Positions 45,209-53,812 of a stretch of 64,000 nucleotides of DNA are shown one piece after another. Source of the stretch: Cohaesibacter sp. ES.047 (lineage in GTDB: Bacteria > Pseudomonadota > Alphaproteobacteria > Rhizobiales > Cohaesibacteraceae); assembly GCF_900215505.1 (NCBI RefSeq), contig NZ_LT907844.1, positions 2,204,501-2,268,500 of the forward strand. The letters run 5' to 3'. The position numbers and the translations under genes were made by a program. Every line of letters starts with the position of its first letter. Position 1 is the first letter of the stretch. The notes below the pieces were generated by a model. It was not told the DNA's origin. It saw nothing but the letters and a program-made list of their open reading frames with translations, and did not search any database.

Positions 45209-45745
45209 ATGGCACGCCTTATTTTTCTTGCCATACTGGCTATTGGCGTCTTCAGCGTCATTCCCCCGCTGGCCCAAAAATGGGCAGTCGAGAATGGCTA
45301 TATGGAGCCGGGCGGCACAAGCGATCCCTCAGCCTATGTGAGCACCAAGGAACCCGCCAAGAAAGTCCGGCGCAGTGGCCGAGCGGTGCTGCGGGCGGAT
45401 TCCAGTGGCCACTATGTGGTCAAGGCCTATATCAACAACCGCCCGATCCGTGTCGTTATCGACACCGGCGCAACGGTCGTTGCCTTGACTTACGAGGATG
45501 CGAAAAGCTTGGGGTTATATCCCAAAAAATCCGATTTCACGGTCCCGGTCAACACGGCCAACGGGCGCATGTACAATGCGCGGGCACAGTTGCAATCGGT
45601 GCGGATCGGAGAGGCCGAAGAGCGAAACATCAAGGCCATCATCGCCCCGAAAGGCGCGCTTGGTATCAGCCTGATGGGAATGAGTTATCTGAAGAAACTC
45701 AAAAGCTTCCGCTTTTCAAACGGCAAACTCATTCTTGAAAGCTGA
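45209..45745 (+). CDS. TIGR02281-family aspartic protease (clan AA, membrane-anchored)
   Basis: A 178-residue protein: an N-terminal membrane anchor or signal (ARLIFLAILAIGVFSVIPPLA), then one retroviral-pepsin-like fold. The catalytic triad motif is VVIDTGATVVALTYEDAKSLGL, with NNRPIRVVIDTG before it and SLMGMSYLKKLKSFRFSNGKLIL at the end. Such alphaproteobacterial proteins probably act as dimers in the periplasm; target unknown. ATG 45209 has AGGAC upstream; the frame is open to 45116. Confidence 0.88.
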   Translation: MARLIFLAILAIGVFSVIPPLAQKWAVENGYMEPGGTSDPSAYVSTKEPAKKVRRSGRAVLRADSSGHYVVKAYINNRPIRVVIDTGATVVALTYEDAKSLGLYPKKSDFTVPVNTANGRMYNARAQLQSVRIGEAEERNIKAIIAPKGALGISLMGMSYLKKLKSFRFSNGKLILES

Positions 45746-45792
45746 GGTTTGGTCCCGCCCGCCATGGCGAGCGGAACATCTCATGGCAATGC

Positions 45793-46407
45793 CTAGACGT
45801 CGAAACCGTAGCCTCTGAGATCCTGCGCCAGCAGATAGGGGCTGGTGAAGTGATGGGCATGCATGCCAACCGCCCGCGCGGCCTCGACATTCTTTGCGCT
45901 GTCATCGATGAACAGGCAATCCGAGGCATCCAGATTGTTGCGTTCCAGAAGAACCCGATAGATTGCCGGATCGGGCTTGATGAGCTTTTCATCCCCCGAG
46001 ATCACAATATCGATGAAGGCCTTCAGGGTCGGAAATCGGTCCTGACATTCTGCGAAGGTGTCAGCGGCAAAGTTGGTGATGGCATAAAGCGGTGTGTTCA
46101 ATGCTTCGAGCCGTTCCTTGATCAGGACCGTTCCGGCAATCACACCCGGCACCATATGTTGCCAATGTTTGCGATAAGCTTTGATCTCGGTTTCATACTG
46201 CGGAAAGGATGGAATGAGCGCGGCTTCGGCCTCTTCCCAATTCCGGCCACGATCCTGTTCCAGATTCCAGGCTTCCAGACCGGTTTCGTCAATGAAGGCC
46301 TGCGCCGCGTCACGGTTCTGAAAATAGGATTCATAGAGATAATGCATGTCCCAACGCAGCAGCACATTGCCGATATCGAAGACCACGATTGACGGATTCT
46401 TGTTCAT
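45793..46407 (-). CDS. HAD-superfamily hydrolase
   Basis: A 204-residue HAD hydrolase of the YihX/epoxide-hydrolase-like type. Motif I VFDIGNVLLRWD has Asp but Asn instead of the second Asp (D-x-G-N-V-L), as in the YihX subgroup; motif II TNFA, motif III Lys in EKLIKPDPAIY and motif IV FIDDSAKNVEAARAVGM are present. It probably dephosphorylates small sugar phosphates. Start 46407 follows GGAG; 46422 is also in frame. It converges with the protease gene. Confidence 0.88.
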   Translation of the reverse strand: MNKNPSIVVFDIGNVLLRWDMHYLYESYFQNRDAAQAFIDETGLEAWNLEQDRGRNWEEAEAALIPSFPQYETEIKAYRKHWQHMVPGVIAGTVLIKERLEALNTPLYAITNFAADTFAECQDRFPTLKAFIDIVISGDEKLIKPDPAIYRVLLERNNLDASDCLFIDDSAKNVEAARAVGMHAHHFTSPYLLAQDLRGYGFDV

Positions 46408-46541
46408 TCCAACTCCAAGCATGAAGGCTATTGTGATTGATCCAGAAGGCGTATCACCGCAAGATGACCAATATATGATTCGATCCCATACTATCAGCCC
46501 AGATCAACAGCCAGACCAACCGTTAAGAGAGCCGCCGTTTG

Positions 46542-47714
46542 ATGTTTAAGACCCATGCATCCGCAACAGCCGTCCTGAAGGAAAAAGGCTCCAGAGCCCT
46601 GTTCCTGTTGGTGCTCTTGGTTCTTGGGCTCACCGCTCTGACGCCCAGAGTAAAGGCGCAGGACGTCGTCGAGAGCAGGGAGTTGGGCGATCTTGTCGCA
46701 CCAGCGCCGGAGCGAGCCAGCCCCGACACGGGCATGAACACGAGAACCGATGCCGATATCAACGGCGAGCCAATTGTTGATCTGACCGGCGCACCAGAGC
46801 AGACGCTTCCATCCTCCATCGAGACTTTGGGAGAGGCTCTCACCCAGAGCAGCGACAATCAGATCGAACTGATCGATAACACCCACACCCTGCGCATTGG
46901 TCTGATGGCCGAGCGAGGACCGTCCTATTTGCAACGGCGCATCAAACCCTTTCGCGACTATCTGGAAAGGGAGCTGTCGCGTCCCGTGGAGATCATCGCC
47001 TTTACCGATATGAAGGCAATGATGGGCGCGCAGACGTCAAAACAGATCGATTATGCGACCTACCCGGCAGGAGCCTTTGCCATGGCGCAGGCAGCTTGCG
47101 GGTGTTTGTTGCCTTTGGTCGCCCCCGTTTCTCAGTCGGCACCGGAAGGGATTTACATCCTGATGATCGTGCGCGCCCAGAGCGGCATCAAGAGCTTGGC
47201 GGACATGACGGGCCGATCGTTGGCCTTGTCGTCCCGCAGTGGCGCCTTGCCCTATCATATGGCGCTGAGCGAGCTGCAGCGGGCTGGCCTTGACCCGAAC
47301 CGGGATCTGGCGGTGGTGTATAGCCGCGATACCCCTCAGGAGGCTCTGTCCTTGTTGCAAAAGGGCGAAGTGGATGCGGCTCTGGTCTGGTCCTCGACCC
47401 AATACAGCCAGCGCCTGTTTGACAGCCCCGGTGCTGTTTCGGCCTTTCTGGAAGAAAGAAAGGCCAACACAGGGACGACCCAGAGGCCCGATTTCATCTC
47501 CATATGGAGTTCTCCGGCCATTCCAGCCGGTCCGCACGTTGTGCATGCGGACATGCCCAAACAGGACCGCGCCGATCTCATCACTGCCCTGACGGCGATG
47601 AACACGAAGGACCCGGCTGCCTATGATGCCATCGAGCTTTATCACGATGGTGGGTTCCGCCGCGTCTCGGTTGACGACTATGACCCCATCGTCAAGATCG
47701 CAACGGCGAAATAG
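46542..47714 (+). CDS. PhnD-like phosphate/phosphonate-type periplasmic binding protein, orphan
   Basis: A 390-residue secreted protein with a signal peptide (ALFLLVLLVLGLTALTPRVKA) and a long polar linker (about residues 40-110) before a PhnD-type domain. In that domain LRIGLMAERGPSYLQRRIKPFRDYLERELSRPVEIIAFTD, SKQIDYATYPAGAFAMAQ, LSSRSGALPYHMALSELQRAGLDP and GEVDAALVWSSTQYSQ fit type-II binding proteins. No ATPase or permease is nearby. It may therefore be a sensor-type binding protein or use a remote transporter. Some PhnD-like proteins work with regulators or pili; no such link is shown here beyond proximity to the tad locus. Confidence 0.78.
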   Translation: MFKTHASATAVLKEKGSRALFLLVLLVLGLTALTPRVKAQDVVESRELGDLVAPAPERASPDTGMNTRTDADINGEPIVDLTGAPEQTLPSSIETLGEALTQSSDNQIELIDNTHTLRIGLMAERGPSYLQRRIKPFRDYLERELSRPVEIIAFTDMKAMMGAQTSKQIDYATYPAGAFAMAQAACGCLLPLVAPVSQSAPEGIYILMIVRAQSGIKSLADMTGRSLALSSRSGALPYHMALSELQRAGLDPNRDLAVVYSRDTPQEALSLLQKGEVDAALVWSSTQYSQRLFDSPGAVSAFLEERKANTGTTQRPDFISIWSSPAIPAGPHVVHADMPKQDRADLITALTAMNTKDPAAYDAIELYHDGGFRRVSVDDYDPIVKIATAK

Positions 47715-47773
47715 GGGAAACGTCAAGGCGGTGAGCGGTGGTGCGGTGAGGGACAGGATCTGGACCGCAAGGC

Positions 47774-48325
47774 TCAGGAGCAGTTGATGGCCGATGAAAT
47801 CCGGGGTGTGAAGATGGCGTTGTCCCGGAAGGTCATGTCGGTGAAGCCTCTCGCGTCGCCGTACAGAGACCGACCGGAATAGAGAACCGTATAGTCGACT
47901 TCCGTCGCCGCCATCATGTAGAAACTGTTCGCAATGATCAGTCCCTCGGGCAGCGAATTCTCATCCAGCATTTGTGTGCCAAAGCTGCAGACCACGGTGA
48001 CCCGTTCTCTCGCATCCACTCTCAAGCCAATCAGGTTCGCCCGCTTGGTGTATTGGGTATAGGGGAACATGGCTTTGTCGAAAATATCCGACACCCTGTT
48101 CCAGTCCTCCGCACTGAAGGAATTACCCTGAGTGGCCAGATCCGCGATGATCGCTGCTGAAAGCGAGGCCTTGCGTTTCACGGCAATGGCGTTCGTTGCC
48201 TCCCACGTCGCAACGATCAGCAAGGCAAAGATTGGCAGAATGAGTGCAAACTCCACAACAGCGAGGCCCTTGTCGTCTTTTGCAAAGGGTCTGGAGTGAG
48301 ACCGAATCTTGCTCAGAATTGTCAT
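47774..48325 (-). CDS. TadE-like pseudopilin
   Basis: A 183-residue protein of the TadE/TadF family, minor pseudopilins of the Flp pilus. A prepilin-type junction G-L-A-V-V-E-F (Glu at +5 after the cleaved Gly) precedes a hydrophobic helix (FALILPIFALLIVATWEATNAI). The rest is a globular periplasmic domain of moderate conservation. It is downstream of another TadE-like gene on the same strand and was probably processed by the CpaA peptidase. Whether it is TadE or TadF by function cannot be said. Confidence 0.85.
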   Translation of the reverse strand: MTILSKIRSHSRPFAKDDKGLAVVEFALILPIFALLIVATWEATNAIAVKRKASLSAAIIADLATQGNSFSAEDWNRVSDIFDKAMFPYTQYTKRANLIGLRVDARERVTVVCSFGTQMLDENSLPEGLIIANSFYMMAATEVDYTVLYSGRSLYGDARGFTDMTFRDNAIFTPRISSAINCS

Positions 48326-48405
48326 CTCGGTTACCTGAAAACGCGCTTGAGGCTGGTTGCCCGGATTGCTGACTGCAGCGTCTGTTCTTTGCAGTCAGGG
48401 CCAGA

Positions 48406-48972
48406 TCAGTTGAAGGGTTCGTTGCGAAAGGCTGTGACGGATGTCAGGACGAAACGATTTGGCTTGTCGTCATTCGACGTGGCCAAAAGGTCGAACAGGC
48501 TGTTGAATGCCGTGATCGGCAATGTCGCCTTGACGATGACATAGTCAGCGCCATCGCCCGGATTATATTGCTCGTTGTCCTCCTCGGGAGCATTCGTTGA
48601 TAATCCTGCGAGCGAAGGTGAACTTTCCACGTCGATCAGGATGCTCTCGAGGCAATTCGCTTTGGGGATGGTCAGATAGGTGCAAATGAAATCCTTGAAT
48701 TCCCCCTGTCCCATTCCTGCGGCTTCGACGCGCCCGACCCTGATCTGTCGCCCGGCTTCCTGGACGGCATCTTCCAATGATGCACCAGTCCAGAAAAAGT
48801 GGGCAATCGAAATGATCACGAACAACATGCCAAAGAAAGGCGCTGCAACCAGTGCAAACTCGACGGCTGTCGCGCCATCTTCATCCCTGCTGAAACGGGA
48901 CGCCACAGCAGGCGGGGTCGGTCCGTGCTTGCGGTCGTGCCATTGGCGCACTGGTATGAACAAGGATCGCAT
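48406..48972 (-). CDS. TadE-like pseudopilin
   Basis: A 188-residue pseudopilin. RDEDGATAVEFALVAAPFFGMLFVIISIAHFFW is the type IVb prepilin motif: Gly before the cut, Glu at +5, then the hydrophobic helix. A long 30-residue basic leader precedes it. Start 48972 has GAGG seven bases upstream; TTG 48975 is in frame. It lies 80 bp before the second TadE-like gene and 280 bp after the stand-alone secretin N-domain gene, all on minus, so they may be one transcript. Confidence 0.87.
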   Translation of the reverse strand: MRSLFIPVRQWHDRKHGPTPPAVASRFSRDEDGATAVEFALVAAPFFGMLFVIISIAHFFWTGASLEDAVQEAGRQIRVGRVEAAGMGQGEFKDFICTYLTIPKANCLESILIDVESSPSLAGLSTNAPEEDNEQYNPGDGADYVIVKATLPITAFNSLFDLLATSNDDKPNRFVLTSVTAFRNEPFN

Positions 48973-49254
48973 CAATGAACCTCACACGAAAAATAAAAAC
49001 AGAGAAGGGCTCCTGCTTTTTCCAAGTGGAGCTCGGAGCCGCCCCATCATCAGGTCTTGCAAGGATGGCGGTTTGACAGGGCCGGAAAATGTGCCCCGTA
49101 TTTTGAACCCACGATGCCAGAAAATCGTTTAGGAATGATTGGCAAGGTTGGTTAATGAAGGCCACAGGCTGACCTGAGACAGCCAAAATCCGCCTGTTGC
49201 TGGCCGCAAGGTCAGCCGCAACAGTCCCTTCGCCGATCAGACCACGTCCGTGAA

Positions 49255-49734
49255 CTATTCTTCCTGCTGCATGTTGGTGGCCTCGCCATTGGCCATGTCA
49301 CGATAGGCCGTGATCTGGCCCGCCAGGGCCTTCAACTTGTCATTGTTGTCCCCGACGCGGAAGACCGGTTCACAGTAGGGTGAGCAGGCCATCGTTTCGC
49401 GACCCGTTCCCTTGTAGATCACGACATGGCTGTCCGTCGCAGAGGAGACCCGCAGCAACTCATCGGCGATCGGCTCCCCGTCGGAATCCAGAACGATCAG
49501 ATTGGTGGTGCCAAATTGCTTGCCGGTGATGATCAGGGTTTGACTGTCCTTGATCGTGGCATCGGCAATGGCTGGGTTCCCCAGGATGATCATGGCAGCA
49601 GGACGCGACACGCGCATCACCTTGGCCCGATCAACCTTGACGTCAATCATGGGATAGTCTTGGGCGGAGGCAACCGAACTGCCCAGAAGCAGTACAGACA
49701 GGACAAGTGCTGAAACAGCAGAAACGACTTTCAT
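49255..49734 (-). CDS. Stand-alone pilus-formation N-domain protein (paralogue of the CpaC N-terminus)
   Basis: A 159-residue secreted protein: signal peptide (ALVLSVLLLGSSVASA) and one T2SS/T3SS pilus N-terminal domain. VDRAKVMRVSRPAAMIILGNPAIADATIKDSQTLIITGKQFGTTNLIVLDSDG aligns closely in pattern with residues about 75-130 of CpaC in this window (VLVSNPTIADAVV, IGNKVGQANIVLFDGKG). It lacks the BON and secretin pore domains, so it cannot form a channel alone; it may plug, chaperone or dock to CpaC. Two Cys (ACSPYCEP) may form a disulfide. GGAG before the start. It is divergent from flp across a CtrA-box region. Confidence 0.85.
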   Translation of the reverse strand: MKVVSAVSALVLSVLLLGSSVASAQDYPMIDVKVDRAKVMRVSRPAAMIILGNPAIADATIKDSQTLIITGKQFGTTNLIVLDSDGEPIADELLRVSSATDSHVVIYKGTGRETMACSPYCEPVFRVGDNNDKLKALAGQITAYRDMANGEATNMQQEE

Positions 49735-50302
49735 ACCTAACTCCGTCGAACCGGTTGCAGGGCAGGGGCCGGATCTTCCCCTTGATATAGGTTGACAGCA
49801 ATGATCGCACAGAGATCTCGATGTGCGTGCAGCACGGCACCCATGAAGGTTTTTTCAGGCGCAGCTACGATCAACTTGGTCAAGGATGAAAAAAATTGGT
49901 GAAGGAAGACTTAAAGAGCGTCTCTGTCCAGAAAAACAGTACGCAAAGTCAGCGCCATTTCGTCAATATCAGTCAGTGTAATTATGATTCAGACAATGGA
50001 TGTTTGAGTGTTGAGTTGATTTAAAATTGCATTAATCATTATATACTAAGTAAATACGAAGCTTAAATTCTTTTCACTAAAATTTAACTGCGATATTTGC
50101 TCTGATTTCTGAGTTTTAAGTTATGAAATTTTAACTATAATAACGGGAAGGTTCGTATTTTACCGCTTTTAGGGGCATATTTAACTACTTGGAAACAGGT
50201 TCGGAATAAAAGTTTATTTGTCCGAGGCGATCTTCCTAATGCAAAAAGCATATGCCTCAGGATGGAAGAGCTGTCAAAACGTGGAATACTAGGAGTCCAA
50301 CC
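49735..50302. other. AT-rich divergent promoter region of the tad/flp locus
   Basis: 568 bases between the minus-strand secretin-N gene and flp; 49960-50250 is strikingly AT-rich compared with the rest. It contains a perfect CtrA box (50021-50035), a CcrM-type GATTC at 49986-49990 and several single TTAA half-sites. No protein gene or hairpin terminator is apparent. Confidence 0.6.
50021..50035. promoter_or_regulatory. Perfect CtrA box (TTAA-N7-TTAA)
   Basis: TTAAAATTGCATTAA matches the CtrA consensus exactly. It lies 268 bases before flp and 287 before the divergent secretin-N gene. CtrA activates the pilA pilin gene in Caulobacter, so cell-cycle control of this pilus is a fair inference. 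Confidence 0.65.
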
Positions 50303-50479
50303 ATGAAAAATTTTGCTCGTTTTATCGAAGATGAATCCGGTGCAACCGCAATCGAATACGCACTGCTCGCTGGCCTGATCGGCATCGGTATCGTAACCGC
50401 TGCAGGAACCCTGCGCGACGAAATCGTCCTTCTGATGGGTCGTATCTCTACCGCCCTTCAGGGTGCTGTCGTCAGCTAA
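50303..50479 (+). CDS. flp: Flp-type pilin subunit
   Basis: A 58-residue type IVb Flp pilin, the main building block of the adhesive Tad pilus. The short basic/acidic leader RFIEDESG is cut before ATAIEYALLAGLIGIGI (Glu at +5), followed by a short hydrophilic tail. AGGAG eight bases before ATG 50303 fixes the start. It has its own strong terminator, so it can be expressed far above the assembly genes that follow. CpaA, 185 bp downstream, should process it. Confidence 0.95.
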   Translation: MKNFARFIEDESGATAIEYALLAGLIGIGIVTAAGTLRDEIVLLMGRISTALQGAVVS

Positions 50480-50504
50480 TCGGCTGCACACGACCAGAAA
50501 TAAG

Positions 50505-50537
50505 CGAAAGGCTGCCCTCGGGCGGCCTTTCGTTTTT
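50505..50537 (+). terminator. Rho-independent terminator of flp
   Basis: CGAAAGGCTGCCC (50505-50517) pairs with GGGCGGCCTTTCG (50520-50532) with one wobble and a tight loop, followed by TTTTT. It isolates flp from cpaA. Confidence 0.93.
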
Positions 50538-50664
50538 GATTGCAATTATTCCTTTTATTTCAATCCTTTGGTAATGAGTTTCGTCTAGCATTTCGCTCGG
50601 GACAAGAGTTGCTTGAGCGATCCGCAAACACTGGATTGTCAAGTCGGATGCAAATGGGGGCTGT

Positions 50665-51195
50665 ATGATGTTGGACACGTTTTTCGCTTGGGCCTTGATG
50701 CTCTTTGCACCCTTGGTGTTTGCCTATGCAGGGAGCTCGGACCTGTTCAACATGCGCATTTCCAACCGCATCGCTCTTCTTTTATTGCTGCCCTTTCCGA
50801 TCTTTGCCTGGGGCGTCGATATGTCCTGGACCACGGCTCTTGCCCATGTCGGTGTCTCGATTGTCACGCTCGCCGTTTGCTATTTTTTCTGGATGCAAAA
50901 GTGGATAGGCGGCGGAGATGCGAAATTTGCAGCAGCAGCAGCCCTTTGGCTTGGCCCTGGTCTGACCATCTGGTTTTTCGCTGCCACATCGATTTACGGG
51001 ACGGTCTTGGCTCTCGTCCTCGTCATGTTCCGCGCACAGGTTCTCCCAGAGTTCATCCTCAAGATGGATTGGGCGCTGCGCCTTCACAACGTCAAACGTA
51101 TCCCCTACGGCCTTGCGTTGTCGGCGGCCGGATTGCAGTTCTATGCCATGTCCGACTGGATGTCGACCGGCGTCCATCTTGCAAGCATTTCCTGA
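50665..51195 (+). CDS. cpaA: Prepilin peptidase CpaA/TadV
   Basis: A 176-residue aspartic prepilin peptidase (A24A family) that removes leaders from Flp and the TadE-like pseudopilins. The two catalytic Asp are in SSDLFNMRISNR (Asp26) and the GxGD motif IGGGDAKF (Asp85). About five to six membrane segments; no N-methylase domain, as expected for TadV. GGGGG before ATG 50665. It is the first gene after flp in the assembly operon. Confidence 0.93.
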   Translation: MMLDTFFAWALMLFAPLVFAYAGSSDLFNMRISNRIALLLLLPFPIFAWGVDMSWTTALAHVGVSIVTLAVCYFFWMQKWIGGGDAKFAAAAALWLGPGLTIWFFAATSIYGTVLALVLVMFRAQVLPEFILKMDWALRLHNVKRIPYGLALSAAGLQFYAMSDWMSTGVHLASIS

Positions 51196-51397
51196 TCAGC
51201 CAGCCGTGTTGAAATGGGGCTCGCCGGTGCCGAAAACTCTGAAGCCGCAATGTACACGTGCCTTTGCGGCGAGTTTTGTACGGAATTTCCCAAGTCCAAA
51301 CCTTCAGAGAAACATTTATAGAAGCGAGTAAATTTCGGCTAAGTTAGCCGCAAATTGCAAGTTTCACTTTATATTAATCATACCTGCTTACCTGTCG

Positions 51398-51405
51398 TTA
51401 ACCAT
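51398..51405 (+). promoter_or_regulatory. CtrA-type half-site upstream of cpaB
   Basis: TTAACCAT lies 78 bases before the cpaB start used here, in the only long gap of the operon (51196-51482). It matches the common extended half-site of CtrA; a second TTAA is 24 bases upstream. Single half-sites are frequent by chance. Confidence 0.35.
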
Positions 51406-51482
51406 AAGTGTTGGACACTGTGTCAGGAGCGCCTGTGCGCTCGAATGCCGTCTGTCGCCTAGCATCCATGGGAACCAAGGAC

Positions 51483-52256
51483 ATGAAAGTAGCGCGTATT
51501 GCCGTAATTGCCATTGCACTTATTGCAGGATTGTTCGCCCTGATCCTTGCGAGATCGATGGGTGGCGGTGACAAGTCCGAACCAGTGGTGATCACCAAGG
51601 AAGCACCGCAGATCAAAATGGATGAGGTTTTGACGGCTGCGAACAACATTCCCCTTGGAAGCAATCTGACAGCGGACATGTTTGTCTGGCGCAAGTGGCC
51701 AGTGGGCAGCACTGGCCCGGGTTTCATCCTTCGCAGCAAGCGGCCTGAGGCCGACAGCGAATTGCTTGGCTCGGTTGCGCGTGGCTCTTTCCTCAGCGGT
51801 GAACCGATCAATGAAGCCAAGATCGCCACGGCAGGCAAGGGGATGATGGCCTCGATCTTGCCAAAGGGCTATCGCGCCGTTGCGACCCGCATCTCCCCGG
51901 AGACAAGTGCCGGCGGTTTCATTCTGCCCAAGGACAGGGTTGATGTGATCCTGACAGTCGAAAGCAACCGGGGCGTAGCCTCCGAGACGATCCTTAGCAA
52001 CATCCGTGTGCTGGCGATCGATCAGACGGTCGAGGATCAGGACGGCCAGAAAGTCGTCGTCGGAGAAACCGCGACCCTCGAACTGACGCCGAGCCAGAGT
52101 GAAGTCCTCGTCACCTCCCAGCGCCAGGGGCAACTCGCCCTTGCTTTGCGCTCTCTGGAAGACGCCAAGGGCGACGATCCGGACGTGGATGACAGAAGTG
52201 GAACGATCACGCTCGTGAGAAACGGCAATCTGATCAAGAGGACCGTGAAGCAATGA
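51483..52256 (+). CDS. cpaB: Flp pilus assembly protein CpaB/RcpC
   Basis: About 257 residues. One N-terminal membrane helix (VARIAVIAIALIAGLFALILARS) is followed by an SAF-domain-like region (VLTAANNIPLGSNLTADMFVWRKWP) and the RcpC domain (GMMASILPKGYRAVATRISPETSAGGFILPKDRVDVILTV). CpaB/RcpC supports the secretin in the periplasm. Start uncertain: ATG 51483 fits homologue length; ATG 51468 and GTG 51408 are in frame. It overlaps cpaC by four bases. Confidence 0.92.
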   Translation: MKVARIAVIAIALIAGLFALILARSMGGGDKSEPVVITKEAPQIKMDEVLTAANNIPLGSNLTADMFVWRKWPVGSTGPGFILRSKRPEADSELLGSVARGSFLSGEPINEAKIATAGKGMMASILPKGYRAVATRISPETSAGGFILPKDRVDVILTVESNRGVASETILSNIRVLAIDQTVEDQDGQKVVVGETATLELTPSQSEVLVTSQRQGQLALALRSLEDAKGDDPDVDDRSGTITLVRNGNLIKRTVKQ

Positions 52257-53743
52257 GTAAAGTTTTGGAGTTCGGGACCATGATCGACACCGCGCGCTCA
52301 ATTCCTTTAGTGGCTGGCGTGAAACCGCCATTCGCCAAGGCGATGCATGCGTTCCTGGCGATTGCCGCGGCCATCATGATGACCCTGACGATGGGCACAA
52401 TCACACCTGTTGAGGCCGCATCAACCATGCGCCTCAAGGCAGCCAGTGCCAATGGCCGCAATCTGACGGTTGGCCTCAACAAGTCGATTGTTATCGAGAC
52501 GCCACGGGACGTCCGCGATGTTCTGGTTTCCAACCCGACCATCGCCGATGCGGTCGTACGTAGCACCCGCCGCGTTTATGTCATCGGCAACAAGGTGGGG
52601 CAGGCCAACATTGTGCTCTTTGATGGCAAGGGCAGACAGATCGCCAGCTTCGACATCGACGTTGCGCGTGACAATTCCGCTTTGACTGCGCTTCTGCGCC
52701 GGACCATTCCCAGAAGTGACATCAAGGTCGAAGGCGTTGGTGAGGGGGTTGTGCTCAGCGGTCATGTTCGCAACCCGTCCGACGCGGAAAAGGCAAAAGA
52801 TCTTGCCGTGAGCTATGTTGGCGACGCCAAACTGGTCAGCAACTATATCGCCGTTGAAGCCCGCGAGCAGGTTCAACTGCGTGTCGTGGTCGCCGAAGTC
52901 GAGCGCAGCGTTACCAAGCAGTTGGGCATCAGCCTGACCGGACAGGGATCGCGCGGCGGCGCCTTGTTGGCCGGCATTGTCGACACGCCTTTTTCTGCCA
53001 GCCAGCTGCAATTGTCCAATACGGAACTCGGATTGCGTCTGGGGGGCGGAGGCAACGTTATTCAGGCCAACTTGAGGGCCATGGAGCGAAATGGTCTGGT
53101 TCGAACCCTTGCCGAGCCCAACCTGACAGCAATCTCCGGCGAACGCGCGGACTTTCTCGCAGGTGGCGAATTCCCGATTCCCGTTGGTCTTGACGAGAAC
53201 AAGATCTCCATTGAATTCAAACAGTTCGGTGTGTCCCTCGGCTTCCGGCCGATTGTGCTTTCAGAAAACCGGATCAGCCTGCAAATCAAGACAGAAGTCT
53301 CAGAGATCGACACCGAAACGTCAATCCAGCTCGGAAGTCAGACGAACGGCTTTGCCCTGACGATTCCCGGTCTGAAGGTCCGCCGTTCCGAAACGACGCT
53401 CGAACTGCCCTCTGGCGGTACGATGGCGATGGCAGGGCTGCTGAATGACGAGGTCCGCAAGAATATCGACGGCTTCCCCGTACTCAAGGATGTTCCGGTC
53501 CTCGGCGCGCTCTTCCGGTCCTCTGACTACAAGCGTGCTCAAACCGAACTGGTCGTCTTTGTCACGCCATACATCGTCGCACCTGTTTCGCGCTCCAAGA
53601 CCGCCTTGCCGACACAGAATCTTGAGCCGGCATCGGATATGAACTCCATTTTCATGGGCAAGCTGATCCGTCGCTATGACGTTTCCGGCGGCGCTCGGCG
53701 CGGTGTGAAATATCACGGCCGCTTCGGCTACAGCTACGAATAG
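52253..53743 (+). CDS. cpaC: Secretin CpaC/RcpA of the Flp pilus
   Basis: A 496-residue outer-membrane secretin. Signal peptide ending near PVEA; a pilus N-terminal domain (about residues 70-135), a BON-like domain (about 145-210), and the secretin core (LGISLTGQGSRGG ... VRTLAEPNLTAISGERADFLAGGEFPIPV ... GLKVRRSETTLELPSGGTMAMAGLLNDEVRKNIDGFPVLKDVPVLGALFRS). It forms the pore through which the pilus leaves the cell. The N-domain resembles the separate protein at 49255-49734. Confidence 0.95.
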   Translation: MSKVLEFGTMIDTARSIPLVAGVKPPFAKAMHAFLAIAAAIMMTLTMGTITPVEAASTMRLKAASANGRNLTVGLNKSIVIETPRDVRDVLVSNPTIADAVVRSTRRVYVIGNKVGQANIVLFDGKGRQIASFDIDVARDNSALTALLRRTIPRSDIKVEGVGEGVVLSGHVRNPSDAEKAKDLAVSYVGDAKLVSNYIAVEAREQVQLRVVVAEVERSVTKQLGISLTGQGSRGGALLAGIVDTPFSASQLQLSNTELGLRLGGGGNVIQANLRAMERNGLVRTLAEPNLTAISGERADFLAGGEFPIPVGLDENKISIEFKQFGVSLGFRPIVLSENRISLQIKTEVSEIDTETSIQLGSQTNGFALTIPGLKVRRSETTLELPSGGTMAMAGLLNDEVRKNIDGFPVLKDVPVLGALFRSSDYKRAQTELVVFVTPYIVAPVSRSKTALPTQNLEPASDMNSIFMGKLIRRYDVSGGARRGVKYHGRFGYSYE

Positions 53744-53812
53744 GGCCCGGCAATGAACAACGAAGTTGAGACATGCACCATGCACCACACCTTGCACATT
53801 GGGGCTGAGACA

